Source of the DNA: Caenorhabditis remanei
Taxonomy: Eukaryota > Nematoda > Chromadorea > Rhabditida > Rhabditidae
DNA: 64,000 nucleotides
Assembly (NCBI RefSeq): GCF_010183535.1
Contig: NC_071329.1
Span: 2,604,001-2,668,000 of the forward strand
Direction of reading: 5' to 3'
In this document: positions 21,120 to 32,275 of the stretch, piece after piece
How the letters are laid out: every line of letters starts with the position of its first letter
Numbering within the stretch: position 1 is the first letter of the stretch
Translations under genes and position numbers: made by a program
Notes under the pieces: model-generated
Told to the model about the DNA's origin: nothing
Seen by the model: the letters and a program-made list of their open reading frames with translations, nothing else
The model's database searches: none

Positions 21120-22662
21120 ATGTGGGGTGCCGCAATCGAGTATAAAAGTGGTACTTATCACATCAATGGAAACACCAATGTTTTGGAGACAAAATCTCAT
21201 GAGGGAATTGAATGGTGAGATGTTCGGCTTGGGGTCGCGAAGTTTGTCTCGACGCGACTACCGTAGTATAAAACTTTTAATGACTAAAGTACGGTCAAGA
21301 GCCGCCGTAATTCGAAATTCCGAAACGAGACCCAGTCCGCGTCCCCGGGCCGAACTTTGAGCAAGCGGTTAGCCACCGGCGGATGGGTAATATTGAAATA
21401 TATCTTTTTCCAGTATCTGGAGCGGAAAAATTTATAGCACTAGTGTTAGTGTTTTCTCCTCTCACAAAATCAACTTCACGTGGAAATTCGATTGGAACAA
21501 ACTCAGAAATCAAGGAGTCGACAAGGTTACTGGATACATCACTGTCAGATCAGCATTTAATGGAACGAAAATTGATGTGAAACTGACTGAAAATAACCAA
21601 GAACTCAGAACAGATATGGTAATCACTAATTTTGCCGAAAATGTCTACTATCAATATTCTCTCACTCCACATTACACCTCCATTTCTGAGAAACCATCAT
21701 ACGAAGAGATGTTTGCACCGTCCGATCAGAATGATACTATTCTGGTTGTCGAAGGAAAGAAGCTTCATGTTAGTAAAGCGGTGAGTTCATTTCCAGAGAT
21801 GAGCGGAAGAGTTGGCGGAAGAAATCCTTGGCTGAGTAGCTTTTCTTTGGGACGGTAACAAAACGTGTTCAATAGATAAAATTTGCAGCATAAATTTTTC
21901 AATCTAATGGGAAAAACAAGACATTAAAATATTATAAACTAAACGAGTTACAGTCATCAAGGCTTGTATTCCGCCTTCCGCCAAATGGTCTCAGGGCGGA
22001 AGGCGGAATAAAGACTTAAATTGACTGTAACTCGTTTAGTTTATAATATTTTAATTTCCTGGTTTTTCCAATCGATAGACAAATTTATGCTGCAAATTTC
22101 ATCTATTGAACACTTTTTGCTACCGTCCCAAAGAAAAGCTACTCCGCCTATTTAAGGATTTCTTCCGCCAACTCTTCCGCTCATCTCTGCTCATTTCCTA
22201 TTAGGAAATCTATTAATTTTTGCTATTTTTCAGTTCCTCTCCTACCATTCCGATTATTTCCGCGCACTCTTCTCATCAAACTACAAAGAAGGACAAATGG
22301 ATGAAATTCCGATTGGAGAAGTCTCTTACGAAGATTTCGCTCTTCTTCTCAGCACTTTCTACCCAAAACCGGCGTTTCCAAATGATAGTACTGTCGAGAA
22401 ACTTCTGGAAATGGGTCGTCGTTTTCTGGTATCGTCTGCCATAAGTAGCGCTGAACATCATTTGATAACCAATTCAACAATCGAAAACGAGAAGATGTTG
22501 TGGTTGGCTGACGAGTATGGAATGCCGACGCTTCTCGAGAAGTGCATTCGTCAAATAAATACAGTAGAAAACGCGAAGAAGTTGAAGAAATCGGAAAAGT
22601 ATGAACACTTATCTGATAAGACCAAGGTGAAAGTGTACGAGCGTCTGATGGATTCGATGTGA
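21120..22662 (+). CDS. BTB-11: BTB/POZ-domain protein
   Basis: Exons 21120-21214, 21414-21780 and 22234-22662 give 296 aa. The start peptide is M-W-G-A-A-I-E-Y. Exon 2 has an insertion T-S-V-S-V-F-S-S after C-I-W-S-G-K-I-Y-S, lengthening the first loop. Intron 1 (199 bp) holds a GC-rich diverged inverted segment (21225-21357) and intron 2 (453 bp) holds a long foldback (21794-22188). Exon 3 reads S-E for the usual residues but Y-H-S-D-Y-F in the helix. All frames are open. Confidence 0.87.
21794..22188. repeat. Long hairpin element in intron 2 of BTB-11
   Basis: Inverted arms of nearly 190 bp start AGAGATGAGCGGAAGAGTTG and end with the near-complement CTCTTCCGCTCATCTCT. The apex is TTCCGCCTTCCGCC facing GGGCGGAAGGCGGAA near 21968-22008. 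It could fold as a long hairpin in the pre-mRNA. Confidence 0.82.
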
Positions 22663-22888
22663 TTTGAAAAATCTCACAATTTTATTTTTTATCACATTGA
22701 TGGTTAAACATTTTGCAAACGTTTAATTGAGAAATAAATGTCTTGTTCTGTTATTCTTGTTCAACATTCTTAATGGTGATGAAATCATTAATATTGTCAG
22801 GTCTTTAACATTTGTTTAGCAGGCCAAGTTTTTTCGCAAAAACTTCAAAGTAAAAGATAATTGGCCCTGCCGAGCAAACCTTTGCCAC

Positions 22889-22950
22889 GAGTACGGTATA
22901 CAAGTCCGCAAACACTCTGCGTACTTTCTCGTCTACCGTAGTTGACAGAA
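22889..22950 (+). promoter_or_regulatory. 47-nt dyad element upstream of BTB-12
   Basis: Core 22893-22939, inner left arm GTATACA (a wobble and one mismatch), outer arms perfect, 149 bp before the ATG. Confidence 0.75.
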
Positions 22951-23088
22951 AATACGCGAACTTTTTGAAATATTTCCTGGGAAAAACAGTTTTGGTGTCC
23001 TAATTGTTTTTTTCATGTTAAAATGTTGTCAAATTGCTCAATAAATTCATTCAATTTCTATTGTGTTAATTACAAAAATTGCAGGAAA

Positions 23089-24061
23089 ATGGCGAGGAAC
23101 GCAATCGACTACAAAAGTGATATTTATTACATCGATAGCAGCAATCATATCAAGGAGACGGCGTCTCATCATGGAATCAAATGGTGAGTTAAGCTATTTG
23201 AAATAATGGTGTCTAATTGTTTTACGGAAACAAAACCGAAACATTTTTCAGTACCTGGACCGGAAAATGCGTTAATCTAACCCCTTATCGATTCAATTTC
23301 AAATGGAAATTCGATTGGGATGAACTGAAAAGGCGAAGAGTCGAGAAACTCACTGGACACATCAAGCTCCTTTCGTTAAACAATTCGTTCCCTCCAATGA
23401 AAATCGATGTGGAACTGACTGAAAATTACCAAGTATTTGCAATAGAATTCGAATGCATTTATAATAATTATACTGTCTGCTATGAATATTTTCTCACTCC
23501 TCAATATTATATGTTTACTTCCTCCGATCAAAATGACACAATTCTGATTGTCGACGGAAAGAAGCTTCATGTTAACAAAGCGGTGAGTTCATTTTCTCCA
23601 AAAATATCGATTAATTTTTCAAACTTTTCCAGTTTCTCTCCTACCACTCCGAATACTTTCGCGCACTATTCTCTTCAAATTTCAAAGAAGGACAAATGGA
23701 TGAAATTCCGATCGGAGAAGTTTCTTACGAAGATTTCTCTTTACTTCTGGGAAGCTTCTACCGGAATCCAGTGTTTCCGAATGACGAAACTGTCGAGAAA
23801 CTTCTAGAAATGGGTCGTCGTTTTCTCGTTTCTTCTGCCATAAGAATTTCCGATTATCATTTGATGAACAATTCGAAAATCAATAGTGAGAAGATGCTAT
23901 GGATGGCTGATGAATATGTGCTGCCGAGTCTTCTGGAGAAGTGTATTCGCGAATTGGATACCGTGGAGAAGGTGAAGAAATTACATCAGTCACCGGAATA
24001 TGAAATGTTGTCGGATAATACCAAAGTGAAAGTGCTCGATATTCTTATCAAAATGATTTAA
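23089..24061 (+). CDS. BTB-12: BTB/POZ-domain protein with a short linker
   Basis: Exons 23089-23183, 23252-23582 and 23633-24061 give 284 aa, the shortest intact member. The linker between the beta-rich region and the BTB fold, normally Y-A-P-x-x-E-K-P-x-Y-x-x-M-F, is cut to Y-Y-M-F. The leader is also unusual: only four bases (GAAA) lie between the GCAG acceptor and the ATG, whereas paralogues keep AAAATTAACGAAA there. The tail (L-H-Q-S-P-E-Y-E-M-L) is diverged. Frame intact. Confidence 0.86.
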
Positions 24062-24327
24062 TCTTAGAATACCCCCTTCTTTCGTTTTAACTGCTTTACT
24101 TCTTAAAAATTGTACAAAAGTTCGGTTGAGAAATAAATTTCTTGTTATTTTTGTTATGTTCAACATTCTTCATGGTGATGAAATCCTCAATATTTTCTTA
24201 TTTTCGTGACAATTGCAAAGGATTAAGTCAACCCGGCCGAGTTTCCAGTAAAAAATCATAAATTTTAATACTATTTTCAAGTTTTTTCTTGCAAAAATGC
24301 GAACTGTTAACTAACGCACATAAATAT

Positions 24328-24609
24328 GAGACCGTACAAATCGGGAAGAAACGAATCGGGAAGAACAAGCTAAATTTCTGCAAACGTCTTCACGTCAAAT
24401 TGCAGAGTTTACCGTAATCCAAAATTAAGAAAAGATTTTACTGGCTCATGCGCTAAAATTTGTGTCAAAAATAAAGCTACGGAACTAAAAAATCGATTTA
24501 GAGCATTGTGCACAGCCATTACTATAGCTAAAGTCAGGAAAACTTGCGAAAAACTGATCTTCCCGTTTCGTTTCTTCCGCTGTCGTTTCTTCCCGATTTG
24601 TACGGTCTC
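24328..24609. mobile_element. Foldback element with AATCGGGAAGAAACG ends, copy 2
   Basis: Ends GAGACCGTACAAATCGGG and its complement; the interior is in the opposite orientation to 13348-13624. It stops 23 bp before the 47-nt element of BTB-13. Confidence 0.82.
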
Positions 24610-24627
24610 AAAAATATTTATTTCCGC

Positions 24628-24705
24628 GATTACGCTATGCAAGTCCGCAAACACTCTGCGTATTTTCTCGCCTACCGTAGTTGAATGAAAAATACGTGGA
24701 TTCCT
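24628..24705 (+). promoter_or_regulatory. 47-nt dyad element upstream of BTB-13, diverged
   Basis: Core 24632-24678. The left arm is ACGCTATGCA and the right inner arm TGCGTAT, so several pairs are lost or wobble, while the central AAGTCCGCAAACACTC is unchanged. It is 166 bp before the ATG. Confidence 0.72.
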
Positions 24706-24844
24706 TTCTTGTTTTGTGAAAGTAATTCCAGCAAAACGCACAGATTTTCGATCTTTCAATTTGTTTTCAACCGTTTAAAAAATGTTCGCGATTATTTGAT
24801 TTCAAATAGTTTTAGTGAGAAAAATTGCAGAAAATTCATCGAAA

Positions 24845-25826
24845 ATGTCGAATGGCGCAATCGAGTACAAAAGTGGTACACATGAATTCAATGGATGCGA
24901 CACCAATGTTTCAGAGACTAGTGTCAAAAATGGTGTTACATGGTAAGCAATCATAAATATTTGCCACAAAAAACATTTGATTTAAAGTCAGTTATATATT
25001 TTATAGTGTTTGGAGTGGAACACTGGACAATTACTGTTATATCAATTTCACATGGAAATTCGATTGGGTTAAGCTCAAAAACGAGGGAGTCGATGAGATC
25101 ACTGGACACATTTATGTTTTTTCACTGTACAATCACTTCGCTGCAACGAAAATCGATGTAAAAATTACGGAAAATAACCAAGAAATCACAAAACAAGTCG
25201 AAAGCGAATATGTTTTCGATGATGTTTTCTACGAGTATTCTCTCGTCCCTCACTACGAAAACCCATCATACGAAGAGATGTTTGCACCGTCCGATCAAAA
25301 CGATACTATTCTCATTGTCGATGGAAAGAAACTCCATGTTAGTAAAGCGGTAAGCTCATTTTCTCGTAAAATATAGATCATTTTTCGAAAATTTCAGTTT
25401 CTCTCGTACCACTCCGAGTATTTCCGCGCTCTTTTCTCATCGAATTTCAAAGAAGGACAAATGGATGAAATTCCTATCGGAGACGTCTCTTACGAAGATT
25501 TCGCTCTTCTCCTCAGCACTTTCCACCCGGATCCAGTGTTCGTAACCGATGCAATTGTCGAGAAACTTCTGGAATTGGCTCGCCGCTTTCTGGTTCCTTC
25601 CGTCATAAAAGTCACCGAATATTATCTTATAAACTGGTCCAATATTGAAAATGAAAAGATGTTGTGGTTGGCTGACGAATATGGAATGTCGAAACTTCTC
25701 GAGAAGTCGATTCGTAAAATAACTACAGTAGAAAACGCGAAGAAATTGAAGAAATCGGAGAATTATGACCAATTATCGGATAAGACAAAGGCGAAAGTGT
25801 TCGATTGTCTCTTGGATTCCATTTGA
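24845..25826 (+). CDS. BTB-13: BTB/POZ-domain protein
   Basis: Exons 24845-24942, 25007-25349 and 25398-25826 give 289 aa. Exon 1 has one extra codon (F-N-G-C-D-T-N-V-S-E-T). The linker is shortened to L-V-P-H-Y-E-N-P-S-Y-E-E-M-F. The BTB exon carries V-F-V-T-D-A-I and a W in L-I-N-W-S-N-I-E-N-E-K-M. The ATG is 14 nt after TTGCAG. BTB-14 starts 284 bp downstream with no 47-nt element in between, so the two may be co-transcribed. Confidence 0.87.
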
Positions 25827-26110
25827 TTTAAAAAATTTCACAGTTTTGTTTCTTATCACTTTGTTGGTTAAAAATTTTGTTAAAGTTTGGTTGAGAAATG
25901 AATTTTTTGTTACTCTTGTTTTGAACATACTTCATGGTGTCAAAATCCTTAATATTTTCTTGTTTTTAAAGTTTAACGAGATCTGAGCGGAAAACAGTTG
26001 TGATCTTACTCTCGTTCGTTTTCACTTTTTTCTATCTTCGAAACACCGTATTTATTAAATTTTCCAACTTTTAGTACTTATGTGATAACTTTTCAGAAAA
26101 TTTGGCGAAA

Positions 26111-27113
26111 ATGTCGGGCGGACCGATCGAGCGCCGAAGTTTTACCTATGAACTCACAAAAGGCAATGCTTTTGTTGACCCAAGTCTCAAATATGGTATC
26201 GAATGGTAAGTCGGTCTGTTCTTTAGAAATTTCTATCAATTGTGTCCGTTAATTACTTTTCAGTGTGTGGAGAGGAACAATGAACAACTCCTACAAATCC
26301 GCTTTCACATGGGAATTCGATTGTAATGAGCTCGAATATCAAGAAGAGGATGAGCTCAAAACTGATAAAATAACTGGTCACATCATTCTCAAATCAGAGA
26401 AGAATTCGTTCGCTCCGGTTAAAATCGAAGTGAATTTGACAAAAGATAACCAAATGATCGCAAAACAAGTTGGAGGTTGTTACACTTCAGATATTGTCAA
26501 CTACGAATATTCTCTCACTCCACATTACACTCCGATTGAGAAACCGTCATACGATGAGATGTTTGCTCCATCTGACCAAAATGATGCAATTCTGATTGTC
26601 GACGGAAAGAAGCTTCATGTCTGCAAAACGGTGAGTTTATTTTCTCGAAAAATATCGATTAATCATCGAAATTTTCAGTTTCTTTCCTACCACTCCGAAT
26701 ACTTCAGCGCTCTTTTCTCATCGAATTTCAAAGAAGGACAAATGGATGAAATTCCGATTGGAGACGTCTCTTACGAAGATTTCGCTCTTCTTCTCAGCAC
26801 TTTCTACCCAAATCCATCATTCCCAACTGACAAGACTGTCGAAAAACTTCTGGAACTAGCTCGTCGTTTTCTGCTGTCTTCAGTCATAGGCATTTCTGAA
26901 AATCATCTTTTGAACAGTTCAAAATTCAATAGTGAGAAGCTGATATGGTTGGCAGACGAGTATGGAATGCCGAATCTTCTCGAGAAGTGTATTCGTGTAC
27001 TGAATACCGTGGAGAAAGCAAATAAATTGAAGAAATCGGAGGCATATGAACAATTGTCGGACAAGACCAAATTGAAAATTGTCGACCGAATTTTAAAATT
27101 GTCCCATATTTGA
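26111..27113 (+). CDS. BTB-14: BTB/POZ-domain protein, diverged N-terminus
   Basis: Exons 26111-26205, 26264-26630 and 26679-27113 give 298 aa. The start peptide is the most diverged of the array (M-S-G-G-P-I-E-R-R-S-F), the W of the F-D-W motif is C, and an acidic insertion (E-Y-Q-E-E-D-E-L-K-T-D) sits in the beta-rich region. Intron 2 is 48 nt with no stop, so retention would keep the frame. There is no 47-nt element between it and BTB-13; the trans-splice acceptor TTTTCAG is about 270 bp after the BTB-13 stop. Probable downstream operon gene. Its closest relative in the window is BTB-18. Confidence 0.86.
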
Positions 27114-27352
27114 AATATAATTGTTCTGTTATTTTTTTATGATTTGTTGTTTTGTTGTTAAATTAAATGTTGTTACTTTCTTTTGTCATTGTTTCCCAAC
27201 TTGTCAGTATTCTTCATTGTGAAGAAATCTTTAATATTTCATATTTCTTCGCAGCTATTTCAGTATTTTTCAGAAGAAAATTTGTCTGAACTTAGCGGAA
27301 TTTCTCTTTAAATTACTGAATATTCTGAAAACAATGATGAAATTTTTGAAGT

Positions 27353-27428
27353 GAGTACGGTACACAAGTCCGCAAACACTCTGCGTACTTTAGTGTCTAC
27401 CGTAGTTGCATGAAAAAACACGTGAAAT
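27353..27428 (+). promoter_or_regulatory. 47-nt dyad element upstream of BTB-15
   Basis: Core 27357-27403, inner left arm GTACACA (one mismatch), outer arms perfect, 188 bp before the ATG. Confidence 0.75.
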
Positions 27429-27591
27429 TTATGTTTGGTTTGTAAATGGTAATTCCAGCGAAACGAACGCACACATACTTGCTGCTTCCCATATTGTTTC
27501 CAGCCGCTAGTAAAGTTTCGCAGAAATTTGTTTAATGAATTCTCCAAATGCTAGTCGTTTAATAAGAAAAATTGCAGAAAACTCGTCGAAA

Positions 27592-28584
27592 ATGACTGAA
27601 GAGGGTTTTGAACACGAAAGTGGTTGTTTTCGAGTTCAATCAAACAGCAGCCTTTTAGAGACGAGTACCAAGAAGGGAATTACATGGTAAGTCGAACTTT
27701 TTGTGTATGAAAAAGAACTAGTAATTGAAATTTAATTGCATTCAACATTTACCTTACAGTGATTGGAGCGGAACAGTTGCCAACAGTCAAATGAATTTCA
27801 CATGGAAATTCGATTGGAATGAACTCAAAAGTCAAGGAGTCGATGAGATCACTGGACACATCACTGTCTTGTCAAAAAACAATTGGTTCACTGCAGTGAG
27901 AATCTATGTTGAACTGTCTGAAAATAATCAACTCATTACACATCAAATTCCATCTCCACATAATTATGACGAGGTCCGTTACGTGTATTCACTCACTTCC
28001 CATTATGCTCCGGTTACTGAAAAGCGAGATTACGATGAGATGTTTCTGCCATCCGATCAGAATGATACGATTCTGGTTGTTGAATGAAAGAAGCTTCATG
28101 TTAGTAAAGCGGTGAGTTCTTTTAAAAAAATCAATTATTTTTTGAAATTTTTCAGTTCCTCTCCTACCACTCCGAGTACTTCCGCGCTCTATTTTCATCG
28201 AATTTCAAAGAAGGACAAATGGATGAAATTCCAATCGGAGAAGTTTCTTACGAAGATTTCGTTCTTCTTCTCAGCACTTTCTACCCAAATCCAGTGTTCC
28301 CAACTGACAAGACTGTCGAGAAACTTCTGGAATTGGCGCGTCGTTTTCTGGTTTCTTCAGTTATCAACATCATCGAATATCATCTTCTAAACAATTCGAA
28401 AATCAATAGTGAGAAGATGTTGTGGATGGCTGATGAGTATGTGATGCCAAAACTTCTGGAGAAGTGTATTCGTGAACTAAATTCTATGGAGAAAGCAAAG
28501 AAATTGGAAAAATCTCCGGAATATGAGAAATTGTCGGACAGTGCCAAAGCGAAAGTGCTCAATCGTCTCATCAAAATGATTTAA
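27592..28584 (+). pseudogene. BTB-15: BTB gene with one nonsense codon
   Basis: Exons 27592-27686, 27760-28111 and 28156-28584 would encode 291 aa. In exon 2 the codon for the first G of V-V-E-G-K-K-L-H-V is TGA (28085-28087) where paralogues have GGA, so translation stops after 140 residues, just inside the BTB fold. Everything after it is still open and well conserved (exon 3 is a full 429 nt), so the change looks recent. It could also be a rare allele or an assembly error. A MATH-like-region-only product of 140 aa is possible because the stop is only 24 nt before the last junction. BTB-16 follows after 287 bp. Confidence 0.82.
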
Positions 28585-28871
28585 TTTGATACATTTTCTG
28601 TTTTTTTTCAACTTTCATCGCTTCGTTGTTTTGTTATTGAATTAAACTTTGCTACTTTTCTTCTTTTGTCATTGTTTCCCAACTTCTCAGTATTCTTCAT
28701 TATTCGAAGAAATCTTCGATATTTCCAAGTCTTGAATTGTTTCAATAATGTTCTTTTCTCGATTTCGCAGATTTCAGTTTTCGCATTTCGTCTCGTGTTC
28801 CCAGTTTTCAACTATTTTAAGCTCATAAAAACCGATTTAACTAGAAAATTTGCAGAAAAATTGACGAAAAG

Positions 28872-29882
28872 ATGGATGACGCAATCGTGTACCAAAGTAT
28901 TTTTCATCAAGTATCTAGCAACACCAATGTTTTGGAGACGAAATCTCAAAATGGAATTAAATGGCTAGTTATATTCGTATTTCAATAACTTAGATCCCAT
29001 GAGATGTTTTCAGTGTCTGGAGCGGAACATGAAAATTCTATGCCTCTCATATCGATTTCAAATGGAAATTCGATTGGGATGAGCTCAAAAGTCAAGGAAT
29101 CGAAGAAATCACTGGACACATTACTGTCTCGTCAGTGTACAATAGGTTCACTGAAACAATGATCGATGTGAATCTGAGAGAAAGTAACCAAGAAATCACG
29201 AAGCAAGTTCAAAGTATGTATGCTTACAATCCTTCCCGCTTCAGCTATTATCTTATTCCTCATTATGCTCCAATTCATGAAAAGCCAGATTACGAAGAGA
29301 TGTTTGCACCATCCGATCAGAATGATGTGATTCTGGTTGTTGAAGGAAAGAAGCTTCATGTCAACAAAACAGTGAGTGAATTCGTGAAATTTGAAAGTTT
29401 CTATCAATTTTCTAGAATTGAAACTAGAATCAATTTATTTATTTCAGTTTCTCTCCTGCCACTCCGAATACTTCCGCGCTCTCTTCTCATCGAATTTCAA
29501 AGAAGGACAAATGGATGAGATTCCAATCGGAGAAGTTTCTTACGAGGATTTCGCTCTGCTCCTCAGCACTTTCTACCCGAATCCAGTGTTCCCAAATGAT
29601 AGTACTGTCGAGAAAATTCTGGAAATGGCTCGCCGTTTTCTGGTGTCTTCTGCCATAAGCAGCGCAGAGCATCATCTCATGTACATTTCCAGAATCAAAA
29701 GTAAAAAGATGTTGTGGATGGCAGATGAGTATAGAATGCCGAAACTTCTCGAAAAGTGTATTTTTGGATTGAATACAATGGCGAAGGACGAGAAATTGAA
29801 GCAATCTGAGGAATTTAAGAAGTTGTCGGATGAGACGAAAGCAAAAATTGTCGAACGAATTTTCAAATTGTGCCATATTTGA
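28872..29882 (+). pseudogene. BTB-16: BTB gene with nonsense codon and odd donor
   Basis: Exons 28872-28963, 29014-29371 and 29448-29882 would encode 294 aa. Exon 2 has TGA at 29030-29032 (codon 37, right after C-V-W-S-G-T) and reads on in the same frame through H-I-D-F-K-W-K-F-D-W. The intron 1 donor reads ATG|GCTAGT instead of GTTAGT, and the exon 1 start region is one codon short. Downstream exons are open. Like BTB-2, -14 and -20 it lacks a 47-nt element, and the gap to BTB-15 is 287 bp; both members of this putative operon are broken. Confidence 0.82.
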
Positions 29883-30113
29883 AATATAATTTTTTTTCTG
29901 TTATGATTTGTTGTTTTGTTGTTAAATTAAATGTTGTTACTGTTTTTCTTATTTCATAGTGTCCCAACTTCTCAGTATTCTTCTAGGCGAAGAAATCTTT
30001 AATATTTCATAGTTCTTCCCAGCCATTTCAGTGTTTTTCAGAAGAAAATTTGTCAGAAACTAGCTGAAATTCTCTATAAATCACTGAACATTCTGAAAAT
30101 GATGACAAAATAC

Positions 30114-30569
30114 ACGGTGATTTTTTCGGAACCAGCTAGTAGGTAGCGCTCAAAAAGTTCGGCCGCAGTGGAAAATAAAATGGGCGGAGTCTTGATGCAA
30201 GCTTGGCACGCGGTTTTTGCAACTGCGGCACTCGTTTGGCTCTGCGTCTCTCTTCTCTCGCACGTGCAGGTAGAGCGCGTTCGAAAATGGAATAATTTTT
30301 TACACTGTATTGAATGTCAAGAAAAGTGAATGGCCGATTAAACTGTGAAACTGAGGACAGAATAGCACGAGACTTATTTTCAAAAATTCTCCATTCCTTT
30401 CTTCAGGGTAATTTTAATTCGATTTGGGGGAAATTTAATTAAATTTTTAGAAAATTGAAGCCAAAGTTGAGGGTCTAGAAATTTCAACGGTGCAGTAGAG
30501 CGGGTTTGCTCGCGGCCGCCAATGTGATGGCATAGAAATCAAACCAAGTGGTTTCGAGAAAATCACCGT
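30114..30569 (-). mobile_element. MITE with ACGGTGATTTT ends, copy 1
   Basis: 456 bp, left end ACGGTGATTTTTTCGGAACC, right end GGTTTCGAGAAAATCACCGT. Interior blocks CTCTGCGTCTCTCTTCTC and CGCACGTGCAGGTAGAGCGC match the second copy (44244-44700) in the opposite orientation. Flanks are AAAATAC and GAAAATA. It ends 19 bp before a 47-nt element core. Confidence 0.85.
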
Positions 30570-30583
30570 GAAAATATCAAAGC

Positions 30584-30662
30584 AAGGACGGTACGCAAGT
30601 CCGCAAACACTCTGCGTACTTTTTCGCGTACCGTAGTTTCATGAGAAAATACGTGGATTTTT
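30584..30662 (+). promoter_or_regulatory. 47-nt dyad element upstream of BTB-17
   Basis: Core 30588-30634; inner arms perfect, outer arms perfect, preceded by AAGG instead of GAGT because of the nearby MITE junction. It is 157 bp before the ATG. Confidence 0.75.
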
Positions 30663-30791
30663 TCGAAAATTCTTGATTTTTTGGCCTCCATTTAGTTTTT
30701 CCCCGTTACAAAGCTTTTGCGACAATTTACATACAAATTTTTCCAATTTCAATGTATTTCAATAGCAACAATTGCAGGAAAAATATCGAAA

Positions 30792-31829
30792 ATGTTGGGT
30801 GAACCAATCGAGTACAAAAGCGTCAATTTTTCTGTCAATGGCAACTCGAATGTTTTGGTGACGAAGTCCCATAATGGAATCACATGGTAAGTCATATTTT
30901 TCATCAAAAAACAAAGAGAATAAAACCAAAGAATGATCGGAAGGTGTCTTTTTTAAGTGTCTGGAGCGGGACGTGGAACAACAATCAAATGAATTTCACC
31001 TGGAAATTCGATTGGAATAATTTCAAAAGTGAAGGAGTCGATGAGATCACTGGACACATCACAATTTACTCTGCGAATAATTACTTCACCCCAAAGAAAA
31101 TTGATGTTAAAATCACAGAAGACAACCAAGTGATCACATGTCAATTTGCACACAATTATAGCTCCGATTGTTACTATCAATATTCTCTTGCTCCTCACTA
31201 CGCTCCAGCTCCTGAGAAGCCAGATTACGACAAGATGTTTCAGCCTTCCGATAAGAACGATGTTATTCTGGTTGTTGACGGAAAAAAGCTTCATGTTAGC
31301 AAAGCGGTGAGTTTATATTTGCATATTGTTTTTAAAATCAATGAAAAACACGATTTTTCATAAGCTGTTGTAAAAAATGTTCTAAAATTGCATTTTCCAG
31401 TTTCTCTCGTACCACTCGGACTTCTTCTCCGGACTCTTTTCATCGAATTTCAAAGAAGGACAAATGGATGAAATTCCGATCGAAGAAGTTTCTTACGAAG
31501 ATTTCGCTCTTCTTCTCAGCAGTTTCTACCCAAATCCAGTGTTCCCAAATGACAGAAATGTTGAGAAACTTCTAGAAATGGCCAGTCGTTTCATGGTTTC
31601 TTCAGTTATCAACATCATCGAGTACCATTTGATGAACAATTCGAGAATCAATAGTGAGGAGATGTTGTGGATGGCTGATGAGTATGTGATGCCGAAACTT
31701 CTCGAAAAGTGTATTCGTGGACTGAATACAGTGGAGAAAGCGAAGAAATTGGATCAATCTCCGGAATATAAGAAGTTGTCGGATAGTGCCAAAGCGAAAA
31801 CTCTCGATCGTGTCATGAAATTGATATAA
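30792..31829 (+). CDS. BTB-17: BTB/POZ-domain protein
   Basis: Exons 30792-30886, 30958-31306 and 31401-31829 give 290 aa. The exon 2 acceptor is TTTTTTAAG, an AAG site where most paralogues have CAG or TAG. The linker reads P-S-D-K-N-D (K for Q). The first BTB helix is diverged: S-Y-H-S-D-F-F-S-G-L-F for S-Y-H-S-E-Y-F-R-A-L-F, and the strand reads P-I-E-E-V. The tail ends V-M-K-L-I. No stop or shift. Confidence 0.86.
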
Positions 31830-32043
31830 TTCTCTAATTTTTGTTGTTTCCTCTTGTTATTATTTTGCTTTTATGCAAAACCTAATTGTTGTTGAATTGT
31901 TGAATTAAGTTTTGTTTTTGTTTGACAGTTTATTCCCCATCAATTTTAGAAAATAATCGGTTAGAAATAACCTTAAATACTACTTTGCAAAGCTCTGAAA
32001 AAGAAATGTTTGCAACTTGAAAATAATGACAAAATTTCGAAGT

Positions 32044-32120
32044 GGGTACGGTATGCAATTCCGCAAACACTCTGCGTATTTTCTCGTCTACCGTAGTTGA
32101 CTGAAAAATACGTGGATTTT
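32044..32120 (+). promoter_or_regulatory. 47-nt dyad element upstream of BTB-18
   Basis: Core 32048-32094, inner arms GTATGCA/TGCGTAT (two wobble pairs), loop AATTCC, 181 bp before the ATG. Confidence 0.73.
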
Positions 32121-32275
32121 TTTCGTTTTTAATTGAAATTCCCGAGAATGCAATGATGTTTTCAGTTTCGAACCAGTGATTAACCGTTTTCAAATTCTTT
32201 TGCGACAATTTATTTATTCAATTCTTCTATTTCTAATCAGTTCACGTAAGAAAAATTGCAGAAGACACATCGAAA

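Noticed and set aside
30901..31294. Antisense open frames over exon 2 of many members
   Set aside because: They recur in nearly every paralogue as a codon-bias shadow of the sense exon and lack starts, splice sites or domains of their own.
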